Notes: generated by a model not told the origin, from the letters alone. A stretch of DNA of 64,000 bases from Amycolatopsis sulphurea (GCF_002564045.1 NZ_PDJK01000002.1:2728001-2792000); one strand, 5' to 3'; shown: positions 1-9,225, counted from the first letter of the stretch. Program-made: numbers and translations.

Positions 1-1
1 C

Positions 2-3000
2 GAGGTGAACGACCCGTTGGCCGTCGCGGTGCGTGCCCGGTCTCGTGGTGCGCTGATCACCCTGACGAATGGCGCGGGTCTCGCGCTGAACGGCACCAAG
101 CTGGGTGAGCTGGCGCTGCGCGATCCCGGGTCCCAGCGATCGCTGATCGAGGACCAGAACCTGCAGGTGGTGCTGGACACCGACCTGACGACGGTGCGGG
201 TCGACTACGGCGGGCTGGGTTTCGACTTCGCGGGTGCGTTGCGGGCCAAGGGCTTCTTCAACGACGTTTACGTCAAGACCACGGACGGCACCCTGACCCT
301 GGTGTCGGTCCCGCGTGCCGGAGACTTGCGTACGGTGATGGTCGCCGGCCCCGACGGCGAGCATGTCGGCGAGTTCGTGCGGTACCCGGGCGACAAACCG
401 ATCCTCGCCGCGGTTCGGCGATGGGCTGCTGCCGGCGGGGCGACCGCCAACCGCTACCTCGTCCTGCGCGATGGAGGGCAGCACCCGGCCGCGTTGCCGT
501 GGCGCCGCCGCCCGGGGTTCCTGTTCGCCCGCCGCACTGCCACTGGCTACCTCGCGTTCCGCACCGACGGCCGGGAACTCGACCTGGCTCCGGCCGAACT
601 CCCCATGTACCTGCGCGATGGGCAGGCACTTCGGGTGATGATGGGGAACACGGGCACTGAAAACGGGTTGGAGGATTCCGAGCTGGCGTTTGTGCTGGCG
701 AGCATCGGTGGTCCGGCGATCGGATTGCCGGAGTTCGCGGCCGGGTTCGCGCCCGCGGGTTACCTCCGGGGGGTCTACGGTGCGCTGGGTGAGCTGACCT
801 TCGGTGCGGATGGCCTGCTCCGCATGCACGGGGACCGGCCGGTCTTCGAGCGGATCGCACCGAGCGCGCCCGACCCGGCGCAGGTGGCGAACTACGGGCA
901 TGCGAACGCGCTGCTCGGCACGCGTGGTGAATTCGTCCCCGCGAACCAGTTTGATCGCGCCCTTTTCGCACTGGCCGTTGCGCGGGAGGAACCACTGGAC
1001 AAACGGATCTACTTCTCCGCCAGAGAAGTACCGGACGGTCACGGTGGCGTCCGGACGGAATACACCGCCTTCCTCACGCCTGCTTCCGCGGACGAGGCCC
1101 GCACCTGGTCCTTCCGTGCACACGGCACGGCCGGGAAGGGGTTCTCGTTCTCCATGGCGGCCGCCCGGCCGCACCACCTCGGTGACGTGGTCACGATCGG
1201 CGGTCCGCTCAGCGCCATGATCATCGGCAGCCAGGCGTTCCGCCGGGCGTTCCCGTCCGGAGGCGCCGAGCTGCATCTGATCAGCTGTATGGCGAACACA
1301 GACACCGGGACAGCGGCGGGCACCTCGGCGTTTCAGGTGCGGCGGCACTGGGACTCGGGAATTCCGCTGCGGAGGGCCGTCGCCCCGGGCGCGATCGTGT
1401 TCTTGGACGGGGAGGCCAGACATCGCATAGTCGCTGCCGCCGACCATTTCCGCGAGGTTCGCGCGCCGGGTGACGTGTCCGCGGAACCGATTCAGCTGAG
1501 CGACCTCGCGGCGAACGACATCCCGCCGGTCTGGTTCGACGGCTTCGACGAGACGGTCCTGCAGCCCTGCGCCCACTCTGTCGCAAGGTCGGCGATGTGG
1601 CGGCTCCACCACAACGTCGAGCAGCCCGTAGTCGAGATCGTCGGGTACGGCGATGACCTGAACACGGCCGAAGTGATGGCGAACTTCGCGACCTCGGAGT
1701 TCAAGGACCGTGTCGCGCGGCATCTGGCCGAGCTGGCGGCGCTCGGCCTGCCGGTGCCGGCGGGTGTTCAGGTACGGACCTCGGCGCGGGTCGATGGCCG
1801 GCAGGCCGGAGCCGACGTGCGGGTCGGACTCGTTCCGCGCGAGCTGGGGTTGGCGGCGCTGGCGACGAACGATCCGGCCAGGGTCAAGATGGCCTTCGCC
1901 GGGCTTTCTTCCCGGTCCGCCCGGCGCCCGGCGCCCGCCGGCCGGCCGCGAGCCCCGAGGGAAATGCAGACCTTCGCCGGGAGCCTCGCCCCCGCCGTTG
2001 CGGACTTTGCGGTACACAGCCCGCACGGCGATCACGTGCACGCGGACGACATCCGGTGGCTGACGCCGCGGCCCGAAACCGCCACCGAAGCCGAGGTCCA
2101 CCTCAAGCCGACCCCGCACGAACTGGGGGAGACGGCGCTGGCTTCGGGCAACCCGGATCAGATCAGGACGGCGTTCGCCGCGCTCGATCGTGGCGGGGTG
2201 CCCGACAGCCGGCCGTGGTCGGAGTCCCGGCTGCACGTCGAGGCCCAGGAAGTGAAGGGAAGCTTCGGCGAATACGAAACGCGAATCGCGGAGGAAATGC
2301 TCGATCGTGCCGCGCACCCGTATCTCGCGGGCGGGCAGCAGCGCAACGGCGCACAGGAGAAGTTCTGGCAGTATTTCCCTAGTTCGGCCGCCCGGCACGA
2401 GGCAGCGGCCGTGCTCGCCGACGTCGTGCGGCGTGGTCCGGAGCCGGCCGAGGCACTGGCCGCGCGGATCGTGGCCGATCTCGATGCCGAGGCGGCGGGT
2501 CGCTACCGGAGCGGGCTTCCCGGGGGGACCGGCGGGCCTGATCGACCTGACGAGAAAATGCGTGACCTGGTCGAGTGGGCAGTCACGGAAGAGGCGGACA
2601 GTGCGACTGCCGGACTGATCATGGTGCGCCTGAGCGGCCACCGGGTCGGTACCAAAGAATGGTACACGGCATGGTCTGACTACGCGAAAAAAATAACGGA
2701 AGTAGAGCGTTCGACGCACTCGGCCGAGCAGTTGCACGAGCTGGCCGTCTGGGCACGCTCCACCGTGGTCGAAGGCGAGCAGGACGCACCGCGGCGGGTC
2801 CCCGCCGAGCGTGCTGGGGAAAATGCCCATGTCACCACGTCTGCCTGGGTTCAGGCGAAGGACGCACTGCGGCGGGTCCTCGCCGAGCGTGCTGGGGAAA
2901 ATGCCCATATCACCAAGTCGGTCTGGGCCCTGGCATGGGCGAAATCCGCGCCGAAGAAGCCTCGTCGCGAAGTGATTTCACCGGAGGAAATGCTCGTCTG

Positions 3001-5182
3001 GGTCTCGCGGGCTAGGGTCGAGGGTGAGAGCCATAATTTCGGGGTGAGGAAGTTCTTGCGGGGCAAAGGTTACGTGGCGCCCGAGGAGGCGGTGGGCCAG
3101 GCACTGCGCAACATCATCGAATGGGATTCCCGCAACCTCGGGGTGACTCTCAGTCAATGGGAGGCGCTGTCCTCGCATGGGTTGGACCCGGCCTACGTCG
3201 CACCTGGTGGCGATAGTCTTTTCGCGGCGGCGTTGATGGCGGTTCCGGCCTTGCGGGACCGTTTCGGCACAACGGCGGGCTTGCGGGAGGCGGTGGCCGA
3301 CGACCTGGCTGGCCGGGTGGTGGAGTTCCCCGGCCATTCGGACTACGCCAAGGCGGTCGACCAGATCCGCCGGACCGGCGGCCGGCCGAAGTGGCTGGAG
3401 ATCGGGGTGTTGCGGGCGATCGGGCGGATTGCCGAAGCCCGGCTGATCGTGATGGACGAGGCCGGGGTGGGGCATGCGGTCGTGCGGGAGGTCCCCGCGG
3501 GCACCTCGGACGCGACGCTGCTTTACCGCGAGACAGACGGCGGGCACTACTTGGGCACGGTGCCGAAGGTGACGGCGCAGCAGCCGTCTGCGCCTGCGGA
3601 AAGCAGCGCCGGGACGAGGCGGGCGCACGACGGCGACGGCGACGATCGCAGTGCGAAGCGGCACCAGAGCACAGCGCCGCCCTCGGCGGCTCCGGCCGCG
3701 GAGCCGCGTGCCGAGCAGGTTCCGTTGCTGCGCGAGGGTGAACCCGGGGTCCACCGGCGGCTGGTGGAGCAGGGGATTTCCGAGTTCTCCCGGGCAGGCG
3801 AGGAGCCCTCCGGTGATCTGCTGGTGCAGCGGGTGCTGCAGCACCACCGGATGGCGCCCATCCCGGCGCTGGACGACGCGGTGCCGTGGCGTGCCGCGGA
3901 TGATCCGCTGCATCGGGTCTACCGGCTGCTGGCGGACGAGAACGGGAATGTCCATCCCGAGGTGGCGAGCCGGGCCGGCGAGGTCAGAGTGAAAATGGTG
4001 GGGACCAGGAGCCTGCTGAAGAAGCTCGCGCGAGATCCGCGTGATGCCCGACTGCCGGAAAGCTCCGCGCGAGAGCTGCCCGCGGTGTGGCCGGCGCTGG
4101 AGGAACACGTGGCGGCCGAGGTGCGGCGGGTGCTTCGGGGCGAGCGACTGTCCACTCCAGACGTTCGCACCGGTGAAGTGCGTGCCCACCACGTTCGCTG
4201 GTTCGAACATGCCGTGGTGGGGCAGCAGGGATTGTTCCTGGCGAAGTCGCCTGCCGAGCAGCCCCGCCACGAGCGGCCGTCGTTGCTGAACGGGCGGATT
4301 CTGCGGCCGTTGTACATGGGTGCGGTGCTGGAGGGCGAAGCGGCCGAGAAGGAATGGGCGGAGCGGCATCCGGAATTCCCGGGTTACGCAATGGATCTTT
4401 ACCCGGCCGAGGACGACGACGGAAAGAAAAAGGGAACGGCCAGGAACAAGCCGAGGCCATTCTTCACCATGGCTGCCGAAGGAGCGGCCAGCTCCACCGC
4501 GTTCGCCAACACCGCGTTGACCGACCCCACCGAGATCCCGGTGCGGTTGCGGCGGTCGGACCTCAGCGAGCTGGAGATCGACCAATCCGCCGTCAACGCG
4601 CGGTTCGTCAATTTCGAGGTCCGGGTCCCGGTGCCCGGCGGCAGCGTGCGGTGGCTGCGGATCGCCGCCTTGGTGGCGTTCGAGAACGCATTCGACCCGG
4701 AGATCAACCCGCACGGGCTGGTCATCGCGGACTACAGCGACAAGTACGTCAGCAGGCTCGACAACGACGAGGCTCAGATCAAGACAGAGCCGGCCGAGAA
4801 CGTGCCGGCCGAGGACAACCTGCCGGTGCACCGGATGCTCACGTTGCTGCCGGTGGACTGGCGGAAGTTCCTGGGAGCAGAGAGCATCACCGACGGCACC
4901 ATGGAGCGTTTACGGGGCGAGGCCGGTGCGGTGGTGAGCGAGTTCCTGGCCGTGCCCACCGCCGGGGACGGCCGATCGCGGCAGCAGGACGCCTTCGATC
5001 TGGTAGTGGACCAGGTCGCGGTGCGGCTGTGGCAGCTGTCGCTTTCGGGTACACCGGCGGCCACGGCACGAGAGCGGGCCGGCGGATTGGCCAGAACACT
5101 GGCCGGACGGGTCCGGGCTGCCGGCCTGGCCGTGACACTGGGCGCGTTTCCTGCCCCGATGACTCCGCGGCAAAGCGACTGA
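2..5182 (+). CDS. Giant lonely-Cys / OTU-like polymorphic protein, 5' end cut by window
   Basis: The frame is open to the left edge, so the true start is probably upstream; the visible GTG at 5 gives 1725 residues. Around residues 365-440 there is an RAHG...LISCMAN pattern (His373, Cys428), which resembles the lonely-Cys peptidase-like module of giant actinobacterial proteins. Residues about 1040-1190 resemble an OTU-type cysteine protease fold (GGDSLFAAAL, then GGHYLG), but Ser1071 stands where the catalytic Cys is expected; His1181 is kept. A Lys/Arg/Ser-rich linker follows, then a long C-terminal region I cannot assign. Two type VII secretion-associated genes follow closely, so export or handling by an ESX-like system is inferred. 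The family call is moderate and the toxin or effector role is only an inference. Confidence 0.55.
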   Translation, partial: EVNDPLAVAVRARSRGALITLTNGAGLALNGTKLGELALRDPGSQRSLIEDQNLQVVLDTDLTTVRVDYGGLGFDFAGALRAKGFFNDVYVKTTDGTLTLVSVPRAGDLRTVMVAGPDGEHVGEFVRYPGDKPILAAVRRWAAAGGATANRYLVLRDGGQHPAALPWRRRPGFLFARRTATGYLAFRTDGRELDLAPAELPMYLRDGQALRVMMGNTGTENGLEDSELAFVLASIGGPAIGLPEFAAGFAPAGYLRGVYGALGELTFGADGLLRMHGDRPVFERIAPSAPDPAQVANYGHANALLGTRGEFVPANQFDRALFALAVAREEPLDKRIYFSAREVPDGHGGVRTEYTAFLTPASADEARTWSFRAHGTAGKGFSFSMAAARPHHLGDVVTIGGPLSAMIIGSQAFRRAFPSGGAELHLISCMANTDTGTAAGTSAFQVRRHWDSGIPLRRAVAPGAIVFLDGEARHRIVAAADHFREVRAPGDVSAEPIQLSDLAANDIPPVWFDGFDETVLQPCAHSVARSAMWRLHHNVEQPVVEIVGYGDDLNTAEVMANFATSEFKDRVARHLAELAALGLPVPAGVQVRTSARVDGRQAGADVRVGLVPRELGLAALATNDPARVKMAFAGLSSRSARRPAPAGRPRAPREMQTFAGSLAPAVADFAVHSPHGDHVHADDIRWLTPRPETATEAEVHLKPTPHELGETALASGNPDQIRTAFAALDRGGVPDSRPWSESRLHVEAQEVKGSFGEYETRIAEEMLDRAAHPYLAGGQQRNGAQEKFWQYFPSSAARHEAAAVLADVVRRGPEPAEALAARIVADLDAEAAGRYRSGLPGGTGGPDRPDEKMRDLVEWAVTEEADSATAGLIMVRLSGHRVGTKEWYTAWSDYAKKITEVERSTHSAEQLHELAVWARSTVVEGEQDAPRRVPAERAGENAHVTTSAWVQAKDALRRVLAERAGENAHITKSVWALAWAKSAPKKPRREVISPEEMLVWVSRARVEGESHNFGVRKFLRGKGYVAPEEAVGQALRNIIEWDSRNLGVTLSQWEALSSHGLDPAYVAPGGDSLFAAALMAVPALRDRFGTTAGLREAVADDLAGRVVEFPGHSDYAKAVDQIRRTGGRPKWLEIGVLRAIGRIAEARLIVMDEAGVGHAVVREVPAGTSDATLLYRETDGGHYLGTVPKVTAQQPSAPAESSAGTRRAHDGDGDDRSAKRHQSTAPPSAAPAAEPRAEQVPLLREGEPGVHRRLVEQGISEFSRAGEEPSGDLLVQRVLQHHRMAPIPALDDAVPWRAADDPLHRVYRLLADENGNVHPEVASRAGEVRVKMVGTRSLLKKLARDPRDARLPESSARELPAVWPALEEHVAAEVRRVLRGERLSTPDVRTGEVRAHHVRWFEHAVVGQQGLFLAKSPAEQPRHERPSLLNGRILRPLYMGAVLEGEAAEKEWAERHPEFPGYAMDLYPAEDDDGKKKGTARNKPRPFFTMAAEGAASSTAFANTALTDPTEIPVRLRRSDLSELEIDQSAVNARFVNFEVRVPVPGGSVRWLRIAALVAFENAFDPEINPHGLVIADYSDKYVSRLDNDEAQIKTEPAENVPAEDNLPVHRMLTLLPVDWRKFLGAESITDGTMERLRGEAGAVVSEFLAVPTAGDGRSRQQDAFDLVVDQVAVRLWQLSLSGTPAATARERAGGLARTLAGRVRAAGLAVTLGAFPAPMTPRQSD
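2783..2938 (+). repeat. 78-bp in-frame tandem duplication in the giant gene
   Basis: Two near-identical 78-bp units (2783-2860 and 2861-2938) encode two 26-residue copies sharing AERAGENAH. The period is a multiple of three, so the reading frame is kept. This looks like a recent expansion of a helical linker segment. Confidence 0.85.
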
Positions 5183-5199
5183 AAGAGTGAGGCACCATC

Positions 5200-6048
5200 A
5201 TGGACACCATGACTGAAACGACTGAGAACGCCGGACCCATGGAGAACTGGTTCCTGCTGATGGATCCGGAGTGGAGCCCCTCGTCCGAGAACGAGGCGCC
5301 GCCGATCGAGGCCATCGTCGGCCTGTGGCCGGTGGAGGAAGGGAAACTCGGCAAGTTCCGGGCGAACCCGGAGTACCTCCCGGCCGACGAGAACTCGCCG
5401 TCGGACCCGGTGGACGCGGTGCTGCGGCTGGTTCTGCAGGGCCGTGCCGAAGCCGAGCACATTCAGCTGATGCTGCGCGATTCCCTGTTCGACATCGCGA
5501 TGAACGGGGATGGCCGCCCGCTGGTCACCAAGTCCCCCGACGACATCCCGTGTGTCGTGGTGGCCACCGGCGAACAGCACCGCAGGCGCATCAACTCGCC
5601 CGACTGGCGCCGCATCGACCTGGACGAGCTGGTCGTGCTCCTGGCCGACGGCGTGGACGTGCTGTTCAACCCGGGCGGACCGGCCTCGGTCCGCCTCACC
5701 GGCGACTTCATGCGCGAAACCCTGATGATGGACGAGGAGCAGGTGGCCGAGCTTTACCAGAACCACCAGGATGCGACCGGCCTGAAGATCGTCCCGTGGG
5801 ATGGCACCGGACCCGATGATGGTGCTGCAGCCGGTGATGCCGCCGCCGAGCCCGACTCGGCCGCCCCCGATTCCGGCGCGCCCGCGGCTCCCGCTCCGAG
5901 CGGAGTATCCGCCGCCGGCGGGATCTCGGTATCGAGCGAAGCCCCCGTCCCCGGCGGGAAACCAGCCCCCGGTGGAACCCCCGCGCCCGCCTCCGGCGAG
6001 ACGCCCACCGCCGACGGATCAGCCACCCCCGACGAGCCGAATCAGTGA
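5200..6048 (+). CDS. Type VII secretion system-associated protein
   Basis: A 282-residue protein with a globular part at about residues 14-190 and a Pro/Ala/Gly-rich tail from about 200 to the end. The N-terminal WFLLMDPEW and the later NPGGPASVRL segment match the small actinobacterial family annotated as type VII secretion system-associated protein (SseB-like). A GAGG lies nine bases before the ATG; a second ATG at 5209 is possible. It starts 17 bp after the giant gene, so the two probably form one operon. The paralogue at 6361 shares the LL(M/V)DP.W, FKANP/FRANP and LFNPG/LLNPG motifs but lacks the tail. The stop codon lies inside a 39-bp tandem repeat. The family call is reasonable; the molecular role is unknown. 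Confidence 0.7.
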   Translation: MDTMTETTENAGPMENWFLLMDPEWSPSSENEAPPIEAIVGLWPVEEGKLGKFRANPEYLPADENSPSDPVDAVLRLVLQGRAEAEHIQLMLRDSLFDIAMNGDGRPLVTKSPDDIPCVVVATGEQHRRRINSPDWRRIDLDELVVLLADGVDVLFNPGGPASVRLTGDFMRETLMMDEEQVAELYQNHQDATGLKIVPWDGTGPDDGAAAGDAAAEPDSAAPDSGAPAAPAPSGVSAAGGISVSSEAPVPGGKPAPGGTPAPASGETPTADGSATPDEPNQ

Positions 6049-6186
6049 CTCTTTCGTCTGTCCGCTCCCGACGGGCCGAATCGGTGACCCTTTCGTCTGT
6101 CCGCTCCCGACGGGCCGAATCGGTGACCCTTTCGTCTGTCCGCTCCCGGCGGGCCGAATCGGTGACCCCTTCGCCTGTCCATCCCC
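6031..6186 (+). repeat. 39-bp tandem repeat, four copies, spanning the upstream stop codon
   Basis: Four 39-bp units (6031, 6070, 6109, 6148) start with GACGGGCCGAATC and contain CTTTCGTCTG. The stop codon of the upstream gene is in the first unit, and each later unit has a TGA at the same place in that frame. The last unit is the most diverged. Confidence 0.9.
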
Positions 6187-6360
6187 GGCGATCCAGCGCT
6201 CGGTTTCCTGAGGCTCGGCTCTCCGCTGCCCCGTTGCCCGGTGCCTGGCTGACGCGTACCCGGGCGCTTGACACCCGGCTCACGGGTACCCGGGCGCTTG
6301 ACGCCTGTCGGCACCCGGCGAGCAGCACCCCGCCGGTACCGGCCCGAAACGGAGTTCACC

Positions 6361-6882
6361 ATGGCCGATGACCAGTGGCTGCTGCTCGTCGACCCCGCCT
6401 GGCAGCCGTCTTCGACGGCTGAGGGTGCCGAGGTGGCGGCCCCGCCCCCCGAGGCGGTGGTCGGCGGCTGGTTCGCCCGCGAGGACGGGTCGGTCGGCCA
6501 CTTCAAGGCGAACCCGTCCTACGAGCCGGCCGGCCCGGACTCCCCGACCGACCCACTCGACGCGGTACTCCGCTTGATCGCCCGCGGCGAGGCCGACTTC
6601 GCCCAGCTCGCGTCGGTGTTCCGCGAAACGACGTTCGCCCTCGCGCTGGACAATGCCGGGGAACCGCTCGTCGCCCCGTCGCCGGACAACATTCCGTGCC
6701 TGCTCGTGACCACCGCCTTCGCCCATCGCCGCAGGGTGCGCGCCGCGGACTGGCGGACCACCTCGTCTGCCGATCTCGTCGCCCTCCTCGGTCAGTACAA
6801 CGGCACAGACCTGCTGCTCAACCCGGGTGCTCTGGGTTGTCTCCGCCTGCTGTCCGACACCGCCCGGGAGTTCATCGCCTGA
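6361..6882 (+). CDS. Type VII secretion system-associated protein, short paralogue
   Basis: A 173-residue paralogue of the 5200-6048 product: WLLLVDPAWQPS, HFKANPSYEPAG, PLDAVLRLIARG and LLLNPGALG align with it. I chose the ATG at 6361 because homology begins there and a GGAG precedes it; upstream in-frame codons at 6268-6360 encode repeat-derived sequence. It lacks the low-complexity tail of its paralogue. It is probably transcribed with the giant gene and the first paralogue, although the 39-bp repeat array separates them. A role as chaperone or accessory for a type VII substrate is plausible but not shown by the sequence. Confidence 0.7.
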   Translation: MADDQWLLLVDPAWQPSSTAEGAEVAAPPPEAVVGGWFAREDGSVGHFKANPSYEPAGPDSPTDPLDAVLRLIARGEADFAQLASVFRETTFALALDNAGEPLVAPSPDNIPCLLVTTAFAHRRRVRAADWRTTSSADLVALLGQYNGTDLLLNPGALGCLRLLSDTAREFIA

Positions 6883-7125
6883 TTCCCCCGCCCTCTTCCG
6901 CGAGCCGTGATCCTTCCTGCACAGGCGGACACCCGGCAGGGCCAGTTCCCCTCGGCTACCTGCCCGGCCAGGTTTCCCACGAGACCTGTGGATAACTTCC
7001 ATCAACCTGGGGATAGCTCAGCCTCTGCCCAGGTCAGACGCTTGGGGACAACCACTCGCGAGCGCCTCCTTCACCCCCGAGTGCGCAGGGCCCGGCTGCC
7101 CGGCTGCCCGACCGGTTTCGGGTCC

Positions 7126-7172
7126 GTGAAGGGCCCCTTCACGGACTCAGAGTCCGTGAAGGGGCCCTTCAC
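7126..7172. terminator. 47-bp nested palindrome, copy 1
   Basis: The element is a 17-bp palindrome (GTGAAGGGCCCCTTCAC), a 13-bp palindrome (GGACTCAGAGTCC, sharing edge bases) and a second 17-bp palindrome; the whole can also fold on itself. It lies between converging genes (6361-6882 plus, 7169-7462 minus). The leading flank from about 7108 (CTGCCCGACCGGTTTCGGGT) is identical to that of the copy at 50883. A perfect DnaA box, TGTGGATAA, sits nearby at about 6990, but I see no origin. Confidence 0.7.
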
Positions 7173-7462
7173 AGCCCTCCGCAGCTGCGCGCGGTGCCTT
7201 TCACCGTCGGCTTGTGCTGCCAGCGATCATGTGTCAGCCCGCCGCGCTGGATCGCCCCGAGCTCGCCCTTCAGCCGATAGTTCGTCGGCGTCGTGGACAG
7301 GGGAGTGTGGGTCAGGAAGTCCCACGTCTCGGTCATGGCGTTGCGGATGGTCGCGACGAGGTCCCGCCACCCTTTCTGCGCGTCGGCGGTGGCAAAGCGA
7401 ATCTCGTACTCGATCTTCTTCGGGGGGCGAGGAACCAGCTCGCCCTTCTTCGCGGCCGCCAC
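7169..7462 (-). pseudogene. RelE-like toxin, C-terminus probably truncated
   Basis: A 97-residue product starting with GTG at 7462, two bases after the stop of the upstream antitoxin gene, so translation is probably coupled. EIRFATADAQKGWRDL, PTNYRLKGELG and GGLTHDRWQH fit actinobacterial RelE-like toxins encoded beside Phd-type antitoxins. Such proteins usually continue for 25-30 residues through a final strand carrying catalytic residues. Here the homology stops after HDRWQH, and the last residues and the stop codon come from the palindromic repeat and its flank. I infer loss of the toxin C-terminus by insertion or recombination at the repeat; a short active variant cannot be excluded. Confidence 0.55.
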
Positions 7463-7464
7463 GA

Positions 7465-7929
7465 TCAGGGGCGCTCCACGGTCTCGGCAGCATCGTCGTC
7501 CAGCCACTCGACGTCAGCGCTGCCGAGCCCCGCAGCGACAGCCGCAGCCGTCTCCTTCCAAGAGGTCAGCTCGGCGATCGCGAGGTGCGGCTGGTCGGTG
7601 GAGAACGAGGCGCGCGCCGCGTCGACGAGATCCTGCGCGCAGGACTCCCGGTCCGCGGGCGACAGCGCGAGCATCCAGGGGAAGGCCTTGGACATACGCT
7701 CGGCGAGCGAGCCACGGTCGTCGAGGGTGACGGTGATGAGCTGTGCGGCAAAATCCAGCAGCCGGGCGCGACCGTCGGCCTCGCGCTGCGACATGAGCAC
7801 GAGCGCCTCGCCGTCGCGGCGCGTCACTGTGACGGGGTGGTCCTCGGCCTCGGCGAAGACCTCGGCCGAGTGCTTGCTGAGGTCCGAGGATCGCCGCGTC
7901 CACGAAGGGAGGCTAGCTGTGACGGTCAT
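7465..7929 (-). CDS. Phd/YefM-type antitoxin
   Basis: A 154-residue protein. The N-terminal third (SSDLSKHSAEVFAEAEDHPV then VTRRDGEALVLMSQ) is the DNA-binding Phd/YefM fold; the rest is the variable toxin-binding part. I chose the ATG at 7929 because upstream codons overlap the operator repeats. Antitoxins of this family neutralise the paired toxin and repress their own promoter. The toxin gene follows by two bases but looks shortened, so this antitoxin may now be an orphan. Confidence 0.75.
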   Translation of the reverse strand: MTVTASLPSWTRRSSDLSKHSAEVFAEAEDHPVTVTRRDGEALVLMSQREADGRARLLDFAAQLITVTLDDRGSLAERMSKAFPWMLALSPADRESCAQDLVDAARASFSTDQPHLAIAELTSWKETAAAVAAGLGSADVEWLDDDAAETVERP

Positions 7930-7940
7930 CACACCCATAC

Positions 7941-7960
7941 TATTCGGAACGTATTCGGAA
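7941..7960 (-). promoter_or_regulatory. Direct-repeat operator upstream of the antitoxin gene
   Basis: TATTCGGAA occurs at 7941-7949 and 7952-7960, an 11-bp period (one helical turn), about 12-31 bp upstream of the antitoxin start. The position and spacing suit autoregulation by a Phd-type dimer. Confidence 0.5.
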
Positions 7961-8076
7961 GTCCAGCGAGGAGTGAAGGAACGCCCGGCGCACTTCACCG
8001 CTGTTCATCGTGTCCCGCACGAACCGTTCGGCCGTGCTGCGCACTGTCGGCTGGCTCGGTCGGTTTGCGAGTGGGT

Positions 8077-9225
8077 TCAGCCGCCGGAGTGCATGTCTTC
8101 GGCTTCGGGGACGCAGTCGTCGTCGGGGTCGTCGAGCCAGCCGTGCGGGAGGGTCACCTTGCCCGGCGAACCCTGTCGCCCGCGCGGCCCGGTCGCCGCC
8201 TCGGGGAAGGGGGCGTCCTGGTCGAGCTGGGCGATCAGTTCGTCCAGCCGATCGAGGCTCGACACCATGGCGAATCCGCGCCGCAGCTCGGAGCCGACGG
8301 GGAAGCCCATCAGGTACCAGGCCATGTGCTTACGGATGTCGCGCATGGCTTTGTCGTGTCCGTCGTGCTCGATGAGCAGTTCGGTGTGGCGGCGGAGTAC
8401 GCGGGCGACCTCGCCGAGCTTGGGTGGGGCCGGCATCGCGCGACCGGCGAAGGCCGCTTCCAGCTCGCCGAACAGCCACGGCCTCCCGAGGCAGCCACGC
8501 CCGACGACCACTCCGTCGCAGCCGGTTTCGGCGACCATCCGCAGCGCGTCGTCCGCGGTGAAGATGTCGCCGTTGCCGAGCACCGGAATGCTGGTCACGG
8601 CCTCCTTGAGCGCGGCGATCTTGGTCCAGTCGGCCTGGCCCGAGTAGCGCTGCGCGGCGGTGCGGGCGTGGAGGCTGACGGCGGCGGCGCCTTCGGCTTC
8701 GGCGATGCGGCCGGCGTCGAGGAAGGTGTGGTGGTCGTCATCGATCCCGACCCGGAACTTCACCGTGAACGGGACGTTCGCCTCGCCCGCCGCCTTCGCC
8801 GATTCACGCACGATATCCGCGAACAGCCGCCGCTTGAACGGCAACGCCGCGCCGCCGCCTTTGCGCGTCACCTTCGCGACAGGGCACCCGAAGTTCGAGT
8901 CGATGTGGTCGGCGAGGCCTTCGCCGGTGATGATGCGGACGGCTTCGGCCATGGTTTTGGGGTCGACGCCGTAGAGCTGCATGGACCTGGGCTTTTCGTT
9001 CTCGCCGAAGGTCATCATGTGCATGGTCCCGGGGTGTCGTTCGACGACGGCTCGGGCGGTGATCATTTCGCAGACGTAGATGCCGGCGCCGTACTCCTGG
9101 CAGAGCTGCCGGAAGGCGACGTTGGTGATCCCGGCCATGGGTGCGAGCACGACCGGGGGATCGACCTGGTAGGGGCCGATCTTCAGGGCGGGCTTGGCGT
9201 CGATCACGGCGGTCACGCCCTCCAT
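8077..9225 (-). CDS. dusB: tRNA-dihydrouridine synthase (DusB family)
   Basis: A flavoenzyme that reduces specific uridines in tRNA to dihydrouridine using NADPH. The 382 residues have the family landmarks in order: PVVLAPMAGITN near the N-terminus, QLYG, NFGCPVAKV with the catalytic-site Cys, KFRVGID, LHARTAAQ, and VLGNGDIF followed by VVVGRGCLGRPW (FMN phosphate site). The length is normal. Translation may start at ATG 9225 or at GTG 9216, which has a GGAGGGC just before it. A decayed copy of the 5' third lies at 10877-11250, beyond the Fic gene. Confidence 0.92.
   Translation of the reverse strand: MEGVTAVIDAKPALKIGPYQVDPPVVLAPMAGITNVAFRQLCQEYGAGIYVCEMITARAVVERHPGTMHMMTFGENEKPRSMQLYGVDPKTMAEAVRIITGEGLADHIDSNFGCPVAKVTRKGGGAALPFKRRLFADIVRESAKAAGEANVPFTVKFRVGIDDDHHTFLDAGRIAEAEGAAAVSLHARTAAQRYSGQADWTKIAALKEAVTSIPVLGNGDIFTADDALRMVAETGCDGVVVGRGCLGRPWLFGELEAAFAGRAMPAPPKLGEVARVLRRHTELLIEHDGHDKAMRDIRKHMAWYLMGFPVGSELRRGFAMVSSLDRLDELIAQLDQDAPFPEAATGPRGRQGSPGKVTLPHGWLDDPDDDCVPEAEDMHSGG

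Noticed and set aside
6031..6186. CRISPR-like regular repeat
   Set aside because: The 39-bp units are adjacent with no unique spacers, and no cas genes are present. The arrays at 50518-50750 fail for the same reason.
6985..7060. Possible chromosomal origin, from a perfect DnaA box near 6990
   Set aside because: Only one exact box is seen, with two loose matches nearby, and there is no dnaA, dnaN or AT-rich region.
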